A stretch of DNA of 64,000 nt from Flavivirga eckloniae (GCF_002886045.1 NZ_CP025791.1:620001-684000); one strand, 5' to 3'. Positions 53,735 through 64,000 are shown, counted from the first letter of the stretch. Translations and numbers: made by a program. Notes: generated from the letters alone by a model not told the origin.

Positions 53735-55393
53735 TCAAACTTCTAAAGGTGTAAATTTAAAATCGCTACCATTAAACAATCCTTTATCACTTAATTTTAA
53801 CGAAGGAATTACCAATAAAGCCATAAACGACAATGTCATATACGGCGCGTAAAGACTACTTCCCAAACGCTTTGCCATAGCATCTAATTCGGCATATTGT
53901 TTCCCAATGGTTTCACCATCTTTATCGCTCATAATACCAGCTACAGGAAGCGGCACTGTTTTTTCTTCTGAATTTGAAACAGCGCAAATACCTCCTTTGT
54001 GTTCAATTAATAAATTAACTGCTTCGCAAATCGCTTCATCACTAACTCCAACGGCTATGATATTGTGCGAATCGTGACCAACCGAAGATGCAATTGCCCC
54101 TTCTTTTAGTCCAAAATTCTTAATAAAAGCAATCGCCGGTTTTTGATTTTGATATCTATTTACAACAGTCATTTTTAGGATATCATGTTCTGTATTTGAA
54201 ACCAAGTTTCCTTCTTGAATAGTAGCTTCTTCCATAAGTTCGTTTGTTACTAATTGCCCTTCCAGAGCTTCTATAACACGGATTTGTTTTGCTGTTGATT
54301 CAAATTTAAAATCTGAAACTTCTTTTTTATTACAATTGAAATTATTCAGATTCTTAAAACCAACTGGTTTTATTAAAGAAGTTTCGTTATTGAAAACCAA
54401 CTCGCCATTTATATACGTTTGAATGGTTTTAAAATCGATTAAATCTTCTACAACTATAAAATCTGCAAAATCGCCTTCTTGTAGTAAACCTACATCTAAA
54501 TTATAATGCTTTACAGGATTAATACATGCTGCTTTTAATACTTTAAAAACATCTATGCCTTTTGCGACAGCTCTAGCACATAAATTATTAATATGGTGCA
54601 ATAGTAAATCGTCGGGATGCTTATCGTCGCTACAAAACATCATCTTCTCAAAATGTTCTGGTAATAAATCTATCAAAGCTTCAAAGTTTTTTGCGGCACT
54701 CCCTTCCCTAATTAGTATTTTCATACCTTTTTCGAGCTTTTCCAATGCTTCATCGTAAGTAAAACATTCGTGATCTGTGGAAATACCAGCACTAATATAT
54801 TTTGTAACATCTTCGCCTTTTAAACCGGGTGCATGCCCGTCAATGGGTTTGTTATAATGTTTTGCCCAGGCTATTTTTTTCATCACCTCTTCATCATCAA
54901 ACAATACTCCGGGGTAATTCATCATTTCTGCCAAATACTTGATATCCGAATTTTCAAGAAGTGTTTTAATAGCTTCTGAATTTATAACAGCTCCTGCCGA
55001 TTCAAAAGTAGTTGCCGGCACACAGGATGGTGCTCCAAAATTGAATTTAAAGGGTACTTCTTTTCCGTTTTCAATCATGAACTCAACACCTTCAACGCCC
55101 AAAACGTTAGCTATTTCATGAGGATCGGAAACCGTTGCCACAGTACCATGCTTAACAGCTAATCTTGCAAACTCACTAGGCACCAGCATAGAACTTTCTA
55201 TGTGAATATGAGCATCTACAAACCCTGGAAGGATGTATTGGTTTACGTTGTGTTCTTTTTCTTGAATAGAAAGAATCTTTCCATCTTGAAAAGTGATTTC
55301 ACCTTTATAAATACGACTATTTTGAATGTCGACTATGTTTCCTTGTAGTTTCAAATTGTGTGTGTTGTATTGTTTTTTTATATCTGTCTTCAC
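53735..55393 (-). CDS. ade: Adenine deaminase
   Basis: 552 residues. Amidohydrolase metal site [11 protein letters not shown] near the N-terminus, NAGAPSC-like [10 protein letters not shown], the catalytic [11 protein letters not shown], and the C-terminal [26 protein letters not shown] of Ade. It converts adenine to hypoxanthine and ammonia. No ATG lies in the right place; the frame starts at GTG 55393, which touches the 19-bp repeat array, though a later TTG is possible. Confidence 0.92.
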   Translation of the reverse strand: MKTDIKKQYNTHNLKLQGNIVDIQNSRIYKGEITFQDGKILSIQEKEHNVNQYILPGFVDAHIHIESSMLVPSEFARLAVKHGTVATVSDPHEIANVLGVEGVEFMIENGKEVPFKFNFGAPSCVPATTFESAGAVINSEAIKTLLENSDIKYLAEMMNYPGVLFDDEEVMKKIAWAKHYNKPIDGHAPGLKGEDVTKYISAGISTDHECFTYDEALEKLEKGMKILIREGSAAKNFEALIDLLPEHFEKMMFCSDDKHPDDLLLHHINNLCARAVAKGIDVFKVLKAACINPVKHYNLDVGLLQEGDFADFIVVEDLIDFKTIQTYINGELVFNNETSLIKPVGFKNLNNFNCNKKEVSDFKFESTAKQIRVIEALEGQLVTNELMEEATIQEGNLVSNTEHDILKMTVVNRYQNQKPAIAFIKNFGLKEGAIASSVGHDSHNIIAVGVSDEAICEAVNLLIEHKGGICAVSNSEEKTVPLPVAGIMSDKDGETIGKQYAELDAMAKRLGSSLYAPYMTLSFMALLVIPSLKLSDKGLFNGSDFKFTPLEV

Positions 55394-55395
55394 TT

Positions 55396-55503
55396 CGACT
55401 ACGCTCAGTGACCACGACTACGCTCAGTGACCACGACTACGCTCAGTGACCAAGACTACGCTCTGTGACCAAGACTACGCTCAGTGACTATGACTACACT
55501 CAG
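55396..55503. repeat. 19-bp tandem repeat, 5.7 copies
   Basis: The unit CGACTACGCTCAGTGACCA is repeated five times (55396-55490) with a few substitutions, then a partial copy to 55503. It fills almost all of the 119 bp between tilS and ade and borders the ade start. A partly palindromic form of the unit recurs at 52420 and inside pabB. Confidence 0.92.
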
Positions 55504-55512
55504 CATGGCTGA

Positions 55513-56841
55513 TTACTTTAATTGTATTTTTAGAATGCTTTTTGTGTTTTCTTTTACTTTAAAACGGTTATCTGCTCGTTTTCCTATTACCCACACGATA
55601 TCATCTCCAGAGCATAATAACCTGATATTTTCTTTATCTAGCAACGATAATTTCTCATCTTTAAAATACTTGCTTAGCTTCTTTTTACCAGACATTCCCA
55701 AAGGGTAAAACATGTCGCCAGCTTCCCATTTTCTTACGGTTAACGGGTAGTCTATTCGTTCCTTGTCTATATAAATTGTATGGTTGTTCTTTTCTAAAAT
55801 AGTATCAACGTCATCGAGATACAGCATACCGAAGTTAGTTTGTACCTTTTTATCTGTTTTTAAGATGGTAACCAAATCTTCGGTCGATTCCAATTCAATT
55901 TCACTCAATAAAAGATACTCCCTGTCTTTTATTAAACGGTGTGTTGAGGATAATACCTGTTTTCCAGATTGTGCATCTAATAACCCAACAATATCATTCC
56001 ATTCTGTAAAACCATAATTATTAAATACTTCAAATAAATAGGCTTTGGGGTTATTCCGTTTTTTAAATTCTGAAATCTTAAACTTAGTTTGATGTTGTTC
56101 GTTTATCTGGGTTTTGCTTAATAACTGTTCAACACTTTCATCTACTATACTTTTAGTGTCATTTAGATTATTGAGTGTGCTTTGGAAATTTTGTAATAAC
56201 TGCGGATTGATTTCTTTTAATACTGGAATTACATCATGCCGTAGTTTATTCCTTAAATACTTGGTTGATGCGTTACTACTGTCCTCTCGCCACTTTAAAT
56301 CATTTTCTTTGGCATAGGTTTCAATCGCCTCTCTTGAGAATGGCAACAGTGGTCTGATAATATTATCATTTTCTTCTGGAATTCCCGTTAAACCATCCAA
56401 TCCTGTACCTCTTGATAAATTGATTAAAATGGTTTCCAAGTTATCGTCTGCATGGTGAGCTGTTAAAATATAATCGAATTGTAGTTGTTCGGTTAACTCT
56501 TGAAACCAATTATAACGAAGTTCTCGAGCTGCCATTTGGGTAGACAGTTTATTTTCCTTGGAATAATTTTCGGTATCGAAACTTTCAATAAAAACTTCTA
56601 AACCTAAATCTTCTCCTAATTGTAACACAAAATTTTCATCGGCATCACTTTCTTTTCCCCTTAAGTTAAAATTGCAATGTGCCAGGGTTATGTTTAAATT
56701 TGATTGATGACATAAATGGGTTAATACGACACTATCTAATCCTCCGGAAATTGCTATAAGAAGCTTGCTCCTGTTTAGGAAAGGAAATTCACTATTTATA
56801 TGTTTGTGGTAGTTACTTAACAAAATAAAGTTAATAGGCAC
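55513..56841 (-). CDS. tilS: tRNA(Ile)-lysidine synthetase
   Basis: 442 residues. N-type ATP pyrophosphatase with the P-loop ISGGLDSVVLTHL, HCNFNLRGKESDADE and TAHHADDNLETILINLSRGTGLDGL; C-terminal TilS domains follow (about 220-442, with MFYPLGMSGKKKLSKYFKDEK). It makes lysidine in the anticodon of tRNA-Ile2 and is normally essential. The four-helix gene lies 13 bp upstream. Confidence 0.95.
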   Translation of the reverse strand: MPINFILLSNYHKHINSEFPFLNRSKLLIAISGGLDSVVLTHLCHQSNLNITLAHCNFNLRGKESDADENFVLQLGEDLGLEVFIESFDTENYSKENKLSTQMAARELRYNWFQELTEQLQFDYILTAHHADDNLETILINLSRGTGLDGLTGIPEENDNIIRPLLPFSREAIETYAKENDLKWREDSSNASTKYLRNKLRHDVIPVLKEINPQLLQNFQSTLNNLNDTKSIVDESVEQLLSKTQINEQHQTKFKISEFKKRNNPKAYLFEVFNNYGFTEWNDIVGLLDAQSGKQVLSSTHRLIKDREYLLLSEIELESTEDLVTILKTDKKVQTNFGMLYLDDVDTILEKNNHTIYIDKERIDYPLTVRKWEAGDMFYPLGMSGKKKLSKYFKDEKLSLLDKENIRLLCSGDDIVWVIGKRADNRFKVKENTKSILKIQLK

Positions 56842-56854
56842 TAGGCATTAGAAA

Positions 56855-57208
56855 TTAGTCTTTGAGTTTGTTTATTAAAGAGTTTAGCATTTTTTCAATC
56901 TCAACAGATAATACTTTTATTTCTTTTAATTCATTTTCATTTATGAATTTTAGATTCATACCAATCTGAAACTGTGTTTGCATTTCATATAGAGATCCTC
57001 TGGAAATATTTAAAAATCTAACGTAATCTTTCCTATAATTTCTCCCATAGCCTTCAGCTATATTTGAAGGAACTGAAACTGAACTCCTTTTGATTTGAGA
57101 AGTTAATCCAAATTTTTCATCTTCTGGAAATTGTTTTAAAAGTTTATATGTTAAAGTCACTACCTCCATTGATTTTTGCCAAACAATTAAATCACGATAA
57201 CTCTTCAT
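56855..57208 (-). CDS. Four-helix-bundle protein (S23/23S rRNA IVP-like)
   Basis: 117 residues with the usual motifs: YRDLIVWQKSMEVVTLTYKLLKQFP, FGLTSQIKRSSVSVPSNIAEGYGR, FLNISRGSLYEMQTQ. Such proteins are common stand-alone genes in Bacteroidota. Function is unknown; the name comes from relatives encoded within rRNA intervening sequences, but no rRNA is near here. Confidence 0.88.
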   Translation of the reverse strand: MKSYRDLIVWQKSMEVVTLTYKLLKQFPEDEKFGLTSQIKRSSVSVPSNIAEGYGRNYRKDYVRFLNISRGSLYEMQTQFQIGMNLKFINENELKEIKVLSVEIEKMLNSLINKLKD

Positions 57209-57272
57209 AATACAAACTTACAACATTAAACTTTTGTAAAACTTTTTTCACTTATCCCTTTTTGCTTGTGAC

Positions 57273-58609
<1,337 letters not shown>

Positions 58610-58704
58610 TAATAAAATTTAATGTGTAAAGTTAGTTAGAATCCTTAAAAAATTATAAGTTTTGCAAAACTAAACATTTTGATTACTTATAACATGTCAC
58701 TTTT

Positions 58705-59592
58705 ATGTACACTTTAGAAAATGAAAAATTAAAAATAGCTGTTAAAAAAACCGGTGCTGAATTATGTAAAATCGCTGCGGTTAAAAAGGACATAGATTTT
58801 ATGTGGGATGCCAATCCAGAGGTTTGGGGGAGTTATGCACCTAATTTATTCCCTATAATTGGAGCTTTAAAGGACGGTAGTTATCATTTTGAAAATCAGA
58901 CCCATAAACTACCAAAACATGGTCTTATAAGAAACAATGATAAAATTACATTACAAAAACAAAATCAAGATTCATTAACTTTTAAATTGGCTTACGATGA
59001 AGATTCATTAAAGGCATATCCTTTTAAGTTTGAGTTTCTTATTACCTACCAACTTACTGGCAATGTTATCACCATAACGCACACTATTAAAAATCTGGAT
59101 GATAAAATCATGTATTTCTCTTTAGGGGGTCATCCTGCTTTTAAATGTCCTGTTTACAACAATGAGGATTACAGTGATTATTTCTTAGAATTCGAACAAA
59201 CCGAAAACTCTAAAACACACTTAATAAATATGGAAAATGGTCTTATTTCGAATAAGACTAAAGCTATTTTTAACAATACCAATATTTTAGAGTTAGAACA
59301 TGATCTTTTCAATGAAGATGCGCTTGTTTTTAAAGATTTAAAATCTAAGAAGGTGGTTTTAAAAAGTAAATCCCACGGTGCTATACTTACAGTCAGGCAT
59401 AAAGATTTTCCATATTTAGGTATTTGGGCGAAACCTGATGGTGATTATGTTTGCATTGAACCTTGGCTTGGTATTGCCGACAGTGAAAACACGAACCAAA
59501 ACTTAAAAGAAAAGGAAGGTATTTTAACTTTAAAACCTCAACAAACATTTACGGCATCTTATAGTATTGAAATTGATAACAATCATTTATAA
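58705..59592 (+). CDS. Aldose 1-epimerase-family protein
   Basis: 295 residues of a galactose-mutarotase-like beta sandwich: YAPNLFPIIGALKDG, KHGLIRN, SLGGHPAFKCP with the catalytic-type His, and CIEPWLGIAD with the Glu. It belongs to the YeaD/LacX-like branch, so it may act on a hexose or hexose phosphate. It is followed by the helicase gene after 39 bp on the same strand. Confidence 0.88.
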   Translation: MYTLENEKLKIAVKKTGAELCKIAAVKKDIDFMWDANPEVWGSYAPNLFPIIGALKDGSYHFENQTHKLPKHGLIRNNDKITLQKQNQDSLTFKLAYDEDSLKAYPFKFEFLITYQLTGNVITITHTIKNLDDKIMYFSLGGHPAFKCPVYNNEDYSDYFLEFEQTENSKTHLINMENGLISNKTKAIFNNTNILELEHDLFNEDALVFKDLKSKKVVLKSKSHGAILTVRHKDFPYLGIWAKPDGDYVCIEPWLGIADSENTNQNLKEKEGILTLKPQQTFTASYSIEIDNNHL

Positions 59593-59631
59593 ATTTATTA
59601 GACTTAACTTTGCCAACTAAATAGTACTATT

Positions 59632-60984
59632 TTGAGTTTCGAAGATTTAAATTTAAACACCCCACTTTATAACGCATTAGACGATTTGGGTTTTACAACC
59701 CCAACACCAATACAGGAACAGGCCTTTAATGTAGTAAGTTCCGGTAAAGATATGGTGGGTATTGCACAAACAGGTACTGGTAAGACCTTTGCCTATATGC
59801 TTCCTATTCTTAAAAATTTAAAGTATTCCACTCAAGAAAACCCACGGGTTTTGGTTTTGGTTCCTACACGGGAATTAGTGGTACAGGTGGTAGAAGAAAT
59901 TGAAAAGCTTTCTAAATACATTAACAATCGTGTTTTAGGGGTTTATGGTGGTACTAATATTAATACCCAAAAACAAGCAGTTGCAGAGGGTTTAGATATT
60001 TTAGTAGCTACTCCGGGAAGGTTATACGACCTGGCTTTAAGCAGGGTTTTACAGCTTAAATCGATTCAGAAATTGGTTATTGATGAAGTGGATGTGATGC
60101 TCGATTTAGGGTTTAGGCATCAATTAATCAATATTTTTGATATTCTACCAGAACGTAGACAAAACATCATGTTTTCGGCTACCATGACGGAAGATGTGGA
60201 TGCTTTAATTAGCGATTTCTTTAAAAGCCCCAAGCGTGTTTCTATTGCCGTTTCGGGTACGCCTCTAGAAAACATATTACAAACACGTTATAATGTTCCT
60301 AATTTTTATACTAAGGTTAATTTATTAGCCAACCTTCTAAATGATATTGAAACCTTTAATAAGGTTTTAATTTTTGTTGCTTATAAACGTATGGCAGATC
60401 GTTTATTTGAAAAACTAGATGAAATATTCCATGATGAACTCTGTGTGATTCATTCTAATAAGACCCAAAATTACAGGTTACGTAGTATTGAACAGTTTCG
60501 AAATGGTGACAATCGTATTTTAATTGCCACAGATGTAATGGCACGTGGTTTGGATATTGATAATGTATCGCATGTTATCAATTTTGATACGCCTATATAC
60601 CCCGAAAACTACATGCATCGTATTGGTAGAACAGGTCGCGCAGAACGTGAAGGGAAATCGATAGCTTTTTCTACTGAAGCTGAGCAAGAATCGATTGAAA
60701 ACATTGAAGCTTTAATGAACATGGAGATTCCTTTATTGGAAATTCCTGAGGTTGTTGAAATTTCTACTGAACTAATTGAAGAGGAACGTCCGCAAATAAA
60801 AGAACGTAACAATCCAACAAAACGAAGGGATGAAGATGCCCCGGGACCAGCGTTTCATGAAAAGAAGGCCAAAAACCAAAAGGAAAATTTAGGTGGTTCT
60901 TATAAGTTTAAGATTGCTAGTAAGTATAAAAAACCTAAAACAAAAGGTGATAAGAATTATAATAAACGGAATAAGCGGAAGTAG
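59632..60984 (+). CDS. DEAD-box RNA helicase (RhlE/DbpA-like)
   Basis: 450 residues starting at TTG 59632 (MSFEDLNLN). Motifs in order: Q motif TPTPIQEQAF, I AQTGTGKT, Ia PTRELVVQ, Ib TPGRL, II DEVD (instead of DEAD), III SAT, V ARGLDI and VI HRIGRTGR. The basic tail (about 395-450, ending KNYNKRNKRK) resembles RNA-binding tails of cold-shock and ribosome-assembly helicases. A damaged copy of this tail lies downstream at about 61127-61190. Confidence 0.92.
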   Translation: MSFEDLNLNTPLYNALDDLGFTTPTPIQEQAFNVVSSGKDMVGIAQTGTGKTFAYMLPILKNLKYSTQENPRVLVLVPTRELVVQVVEEIEKLSKYINNRVLGVYGGTNINTQKQAVAEGLDILVATPGRLYDLALSRVLQLKSIQKLVIDEVDVMLDLGFRHQLINIFDILPERRQNIMFSATMTEDVDALISDFFKSPKRVSIAVSGTPLENILQTRYNVPNFYTKVNLLANLLNDIETFNKVLIFVAYKRMADRLFEKLDEIFHDELCVIHSNKTQNYRLRSIEQFRNGDNRILIATDVMARGLDIDNVSHVINFDTPIYPENYMHRIGRTGRAEREGKSIAFSTEAEQESIENIEALMNMEIPLLEIPEVVEISTELIEEERPQIKERNNPTKRRDEDAPGPAFHEKKAKNQKENLGGSYKFKIASKYKKPKTKGDKNYNKRNKRK

Positions 60985-60999
60985 TTTTTAGTTTTAGTG

Positions 61000-61042
61000 T
61001 TCAGTCTCGGTATTCAGTATTCAGTATTCAGTGGCCGTTTGC
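61000..61042. repeat. Decayed CAGT-type repeat words
   Basis: TTCAGTCTCGGTATTCAGTATTCAGTATTCAGTG-like words, broken copies of the family at 53458, lie just after the helicase stop. Confidence 0.6.
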
Positions 61043-61126
61043 AGTTATTATCGTTTTCAAAATTTAGATTTTTAGATTGGTTTTTAAGTATTAGATTCGA
61101 AGTGCATTCCTGCTTTCTCAGTAAGG

Positions 61127-61190
61127 GCAAAAAAGCCTAAAGACCAAAAGGTGATAAGAATTACAATAAATGGAATAATCAACAATAAAT
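61127..61190 (+). pseudogene. Duplicated 3' end of the helicase gene
   Basis: AAAAGGTGATAAGAATTACA and the following bases repeat the last about 50 bp of the helicase gene (60935-60984) with a few changes; in frame they read KGDKNYNKWNNQQ and a stop, against KGDKNYNKRNKRK and a stop. No upstream helicase part is present, so it is a relic of a partial duplication. Confidence 0.7.
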
Positions 61191-61215
61191 TATTTAATCG
61201 TAAACAAAAAGGAGT

Positions 61216-61656
61216 TTAAAATACGTTTATAATACAAGCTTTATTAGATTTTTGTAATGCTCTTAAAACAAGAATACCAATTCTGGATATTATAAAAGTA
61301 AAAAGACCAAATGTTGTTGTTATTAATGATACTTTTAGTCCACTAGCCAAAAAAACAAAATCTAAAGCCCCTTTATCTTCAATAGAACCAAAAGCCATAA
61401 TAATTCCTATCACAGAACCTAAAAAACCTAAAACCAATCCCAGAAGGCTACTATCCATAGTTAATTTAAGCATTTTTTCAGAAAGAGAACTACTTTTTTT
61501 GATACTCAAAAAGCCAGTTATTATAAAGGAAACTGATAGTAAAAAACAAATAAGAATTAATGACATAAATAGTGACCCTCCTTCATAAAACTTATCTACG
61601 AAAAAATTAGTTACAACTAACAATTTTGGTGCAAGTAGTATTGAGAATAAATACAT
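61216..61656 (-). CDS. MotA/TolQ/ExbB-like small membrane protein, copy A
   Basis: 146 residues with three membrane helices (about 28-48, 72-90, 100-128). The pattern SLLGLVLGFLGSVIGIIMAF and LKVSLITTTFGLFTFIISRIGI is that of the MotA/TolQ/ExbB proton-channel core, without the cytoplasmic domain of true MotA. It is a paralogue of the gene at 62261 and is preceded by a similar upstream region. No TolR/ExbD/MotB partner lies next to it. Confidence 0.75.
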   Translation of the reverse strand: MYLFSILLAPKLLVVTNFFVDKFYEGGSLFMSLILICFLLSVSFIITGFLSIKKSSSLSEKMLKLTMDSSLLGLVLGFLGSVIGIIMAFGSIEDKGALDFVFLASGLKVSLITTTFGLFTFIISRIGILVLRALQKSNKACIINVF

Positions 61657-62260
61657 AGCTGATCATTTCTTTTAATTAATACAACCCAAACCTAGTCAAG
61701 ATTTTCATTAAAAAATTCTAAAAACGACGAATAACAAAGTTAGAATCGGATTTAGCATTATGTATAAACCCTTACTAAACTTGCTACTCATCTATAAAGG
61801 GTTGATTTCCTTTTTTCTGCATTTTTAATATCTGTAACCTATGTTCTGCATACGAATTGATACCAGACTATCTTTTTACCAAACGCTACTTTCGCTTTGT
61901 TATTTAACGCGAATCTTGGATAAGAGAATTTATGTCGGTGTGTGTCCCAGACTTGTTTCAGAACTATTTTTTTACTGTCACAGTGCTCTCCTCTTTAAAT
62001 TAAAGCCGAGAAATGAATTTCGATTTTGATAAAAATTGGAAGAAAGAGGAGTTTTATTAAAAATAACAAACATATATAACCCTCCGAATCCCGATCTCAT
62101 CGGGATCCTCCTCCCTTTTTAATAGGGAGGAACACCTTGAATTCTTAAGCAAGATTCACGTTATTTAATACTGAAGTTATATTGCAAATCTTAGAAAAGT
62201 ATAAAAAAATGTCCCTTCTTATTAAAAAAAAAGGGACGCAATCTATGTTATGATAATGCA
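61657..62260. other. Gene-free stretch between the two MotA-like genes
   Basis: 604 bp. It holds an upstream segment (about 61729-61806) similar to 63303-63382, a small stem TCCCGAT-CTC-ATCGGGA at about 62089-62105, and the terminator at 62202-62240. A 62-codon frame at 61841-62029 shows no protein-like features. Confidence 0.55.
62202..62240 (-). terminator. Terminator after MotA-like copy B
   Basis: GTCCCTT (62211-62217) and AAGGGAC (62231-62237) form a stem around an A-rich loop; on the minus strand a T-run follows. It closes the unit starting at 63237. Confidence 0.7.
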
Positions 62261-62677
62261 TTAAGGCTTTTGAAGTGTTTTTAATAAGATGATACCTATT
62301 CGTGGCAAGATAAAAGTAATGGAACCGAATACAGTTGTTAAAAATGATACTTTTAGGCCTCCTGCCAGCCTCGCTGAAGATACACCTTCTGTAGTACCTG
62401 ACATATACTCAAAAGTATCAAAAGCAGTTATTAAACCTATTATTGAGCCTAAAAACCCTATAACCAACCCTAACAAACTGGCATCGGAAACTAAAGCTAT
62501 CATTTTTTTAGATTTATTTACATCTTTTTTCACATTTAAAAATGCTAATACTAAAAATACCAACGCGAGTATGAGACATATTAAAATGAGTGACATAAAA
62601 AATGGACCACCTTCATTAAAACGCTTTCCTAATTCTGAAAATATACTTGAATTCTGTAATAATATTATTGCTTTCAT
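62261..62677 (-). CDS. MotA/TolQ/ExbB-like small membrane protein, copy B
   Basis: 138 residues with the same layout as copy A: EGGPFFMSLILICLILALVF, SLLGLVIGFLGSIIGLITAF, LAGGLKVSFLTTVFGSITFILPRIGI. Roughly half of the aligned residues are identical, so the two come from a tandem duplication. It lies 11 bp behind the serine-hydrolase remnant and is co-transcribed with it. Confidence 0.75.
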   Translation of the reverse strand: MKAIILLQNSSIFSELGKRFNEGGPFFMSLILICLILALVFLVLAFLNVKKDVNKSKKMIALVSDASLLGLVIGFLGSIIGLITAFDTFEYMSGTTEGVSSARLAGGLKVSFLTTVFGSITFILPRIGIILLKTLQKP

Positions 62678-62688
62678 AATCTTTAAAT

Positions 62689-63237
62689 TTATTGTTTTTT
62701 AGTGAATAATAATGGTAAGTGCCCGGTATTCTTAAATACCACTGTTTTATTTTTGAGATCAAAATCTAAAACAACTCCTAAATTCTGTAGTGTAGTAAAT
62801 TCTAATTTTTGTCTAGCCGATAACTCTAGTAATTCATTGCCTCCTGGTCCGCCTTTTAATGTTTTACCATGAGCCTCAAATACCAAATTAAAAGGTATTC
62901 CTTTACACTCATAAACGCCTGAGTATTGTTTTATCTCTTCTTCCGTTAATTCTATAGTTTTAAAATTAGGCATCATAACGTACTTGCCCTTTACAGCCTC
63001 TACAGCATTAAACAAAATCGACATCATGTCGTAATCAAGGCCGTTAACATTTAAGGCTATAGCGGTTTCTAATTTTGGTATATATATTAACTCTCCTTCT
63101 TTTAAAACAGACACACTACCCATCATTTTATGATTTGAATAAAGTGTGTCAAAAAAAGAATCTAATAATTTAATATTATTGATCTGTGCCCCAGAAAAGC
63201 CCACTATGAGGTAAAGAAATAAAAGTGCATGTTTCAT
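62689..63237 (-). pseudogene. Internally deleted serine hydrolase (N-terminus joined to C-terminal domain)
   Basis: 182 residues with a signal peptide. Residues about 20-53 (LLDSFFDTLYSNHKMMGSVSVLKEGELIY) match the start of beta-lactamase-type serine hydrolases; then the sequence jumps to the region after the catalytic domain (ETAIALNVNGLDYDMMSILFNAVEAVKGKY) and the closing DUF3471-type domain (EEEIKQYSGVYE ... GHLPLLFTKK). The SxxK and YxN motifs are absent. The frame is intact, so it may have gained a non-catalytic role, or be decaying. Confidence 0.65.
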
Positions 63238-63302
63238 AAATTGTACGTTTAATGATTAATACCTCAAATTTATACGGGCTTATGTTTCAAAAATTCCAAA
63301 TG

Positions 63303-63382
63303 CGACAGATAACCAAATTAGGATTGAATATAGCATATTGCAGAACCCCTTACTAAATCCGTTATTCGTCTACAAAACACAA
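63303..63382. repeat. Duplicated upstream segment (second copy at about 61729-61806)
   Basis: About 78 bp align at roughly 75% with the region upstream of MotA-like copy A; shared words include ATAAC, TTAG, TAGCAT and CCCTTACTAAA, then GT(C/T)TA. Both copies lie upstream of a leftward unit, so a promoter or binding site was duplicated with the gene. The copy at 63303 also lies next to the divergent sensor kinase gene. Confidence 0.55.
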
Positions 63383-63427
63383 ACTCCTCATGAAAAATAT
63401 ACTAATATTGTATAGTTACTTAGGTTA

Positions 63428-64000
63428 ATGCTAAAAAAACGTTTCATATTAAAAAAAATAAGCCAATTACTGTTACACATATTGTTTTGGTGTGGTGTTC
63501 TCTTGTTTTACACTTATTTCTTTGGTTTCGACAGCATAGATTTTAATTACATATTGTCATTCTCTTTGTTTTTAATGCCTATCACTATTGCTACAACTTA
63601 CGTTTTTATCTATAAGATAATACCCGATTACCTTATAAAAAAGCGATACTTTCTATTTGGGTTATACAGCTTATATACGCTCATAATTTCTGCATACCTC
63701 ATAGTTGTTTCTGTGTTTTACGGACTAATTTACCTCTCAAATTTTAAGTATGCAGATATGGCTCCCATTAGTAGAAATTTACTATTGGTTGCTATAGCAG
63801 TATACTTAGTAGTTATTGTTGTAAGCGGATTTAAACTGTTAAAGCTTAATTTAAAACACGTTGAACAAACCAATAAACTTGAAAACAAAATTTTAGAAAC
63901 ACAGCTTAAACTAAAAGAACAGCAGCTTGATTATTTAAAGATGCAAATACATCCCCATTTTTTGTTTAACACATTAAATACCATGTATGGCTTTGCTCTA
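63428..64000 (+). CDS. LytS/YpdA-type sensor histidine kinase, 5' part only
   Basis: 191 codons to the window edge. Four membrane helices (about 14-34, 40-60, 78-100, 118-140) are followed by a coiled coil and the His_kinase box KMQIHPHFLFNTLNTMYGFAL with the phospho-acceptor His. Such kinases pair with LytTR response regulators, expected just beyond the window. It is divergent from the hydrolase-remnant/MotA-like unit, whose duplicated upstream segments could be its regulator's target. Confidence 0.88.
   Translation, partial: MLKKRFILKKISQLLLHILFWCGVLLFYTYFFGFDSIDFNYILSFSLFLMPITIATTYVFIYKIIPDYLIKKRYFLFGLYSLYTLIISAYLIVVSVFYGLIYLSNFKYADMAPISRNLLLVAIAVYLVVIVVSGFKLLKLNLKHVEQTNKLENKILETQLKLKEQQLDYLKMQIHPHFLFNTLNTMYGFAL

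Noticed and set aside
53458-55503. The tandem arrays as CRISPR
   Set aside because: Units of 7 and 19 bp follow each other without spacers and no cas gene is present.
61841-62029. 62-codon + strand frame between the MotA-like genes
   Set aside because: No family pattern, no clear start region, and it overlaps duplicated upstream and stem sequences.

Overview
The window looks like chromosomal DNA of a marine or soil Flavobacteriaceae-type Bacteroidota. The DNA is A+T-rich. Promoters have the Bacteroidota -7 form TAnnTTTG. Families typical of the group recur (four-helix-bundle S23-like protein, DUF4202, FdhF/YdeP oxidoreductase, epimerase-type threonine dehydrogenase, CASTOR/POLLUX channel). 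CAGTGTT and CTTCGACT(A/G)CGCTCAGTG repeats are scattered between genes. No rRNA or tRNA gene was recognised.

Layout. 0-4 kb: a leftward NO-sensing-type signalling set (response regulator, H-NOX protein, PAS/PAS/GAF histidine kinase, then the start of a FIST-domain protein). 4.2-4.6 kb: a SpoU-type RNA methyltransferase. 5-11.6 kb: the first half of a nitrate assimilation cluster (narK transporter, fused nasA nitrate reductase/FAD reductase, rubredoxin-tailed reductase-like protein). 11.8 to about 29.9 kb: accessory DNA that separates this half from the second. 30-36.7 kb: the second half, a leftward run nirB-nirD-DUF4202-narX-ridA-narL. 37-44.4 kb: a toxin-antitoxin pair and other molybdenum-enzyme genes (FdhF/YdeP oxidoreductase, iorAB-like dehydrogenase, xdhC, mocA). 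44.6-63.2 kb: mostly core functions (Ca/Na exchanger, ion channel, threonine catabolism, adenine deaminase, tilS, pabB, DEAD-box helicase). 63.4 kb to the end: the start of a LytS-type sensor kinase.

The accessory block at 11.8-26.3 kb looks like an integron-type cassette array without an integrase in view. Small unrelated genes, almost all on the + strand, are separated by 50-200 bp imperfect palindromes with attC-like ends (AAC near the left end, GTT near the right). Two identical 1313-bp IS481-family elements are inserted 14 bp downstream of the GTT of two different palindromes, in the same orientation. Several cassette contents are typical of such arrays: a SymE/XRE toxin-antitoxin-like pair, serine hydrolases and small membrane or unknown proteins.

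The nitrate genes form a coherent pathway: NarK imports nitrate, NasA reduces it to nitrite, NirBD reduces nitrite to ammonium, and a NarX/NarL-like pair probably senses nitrate or nitrite. narK and nirB share a 24-bp promoter segment (21/24 identical) although they are 25 kb apart.

Other points that stand out are an acyl-carrier-protein-like gene whose two halves are in permuted order, a serine hydrolase that appears to have lost its catalytic centre, a duplicated MotA-like unit with its upstream DNA, and tandem repeats that abut the start codons of two genes.
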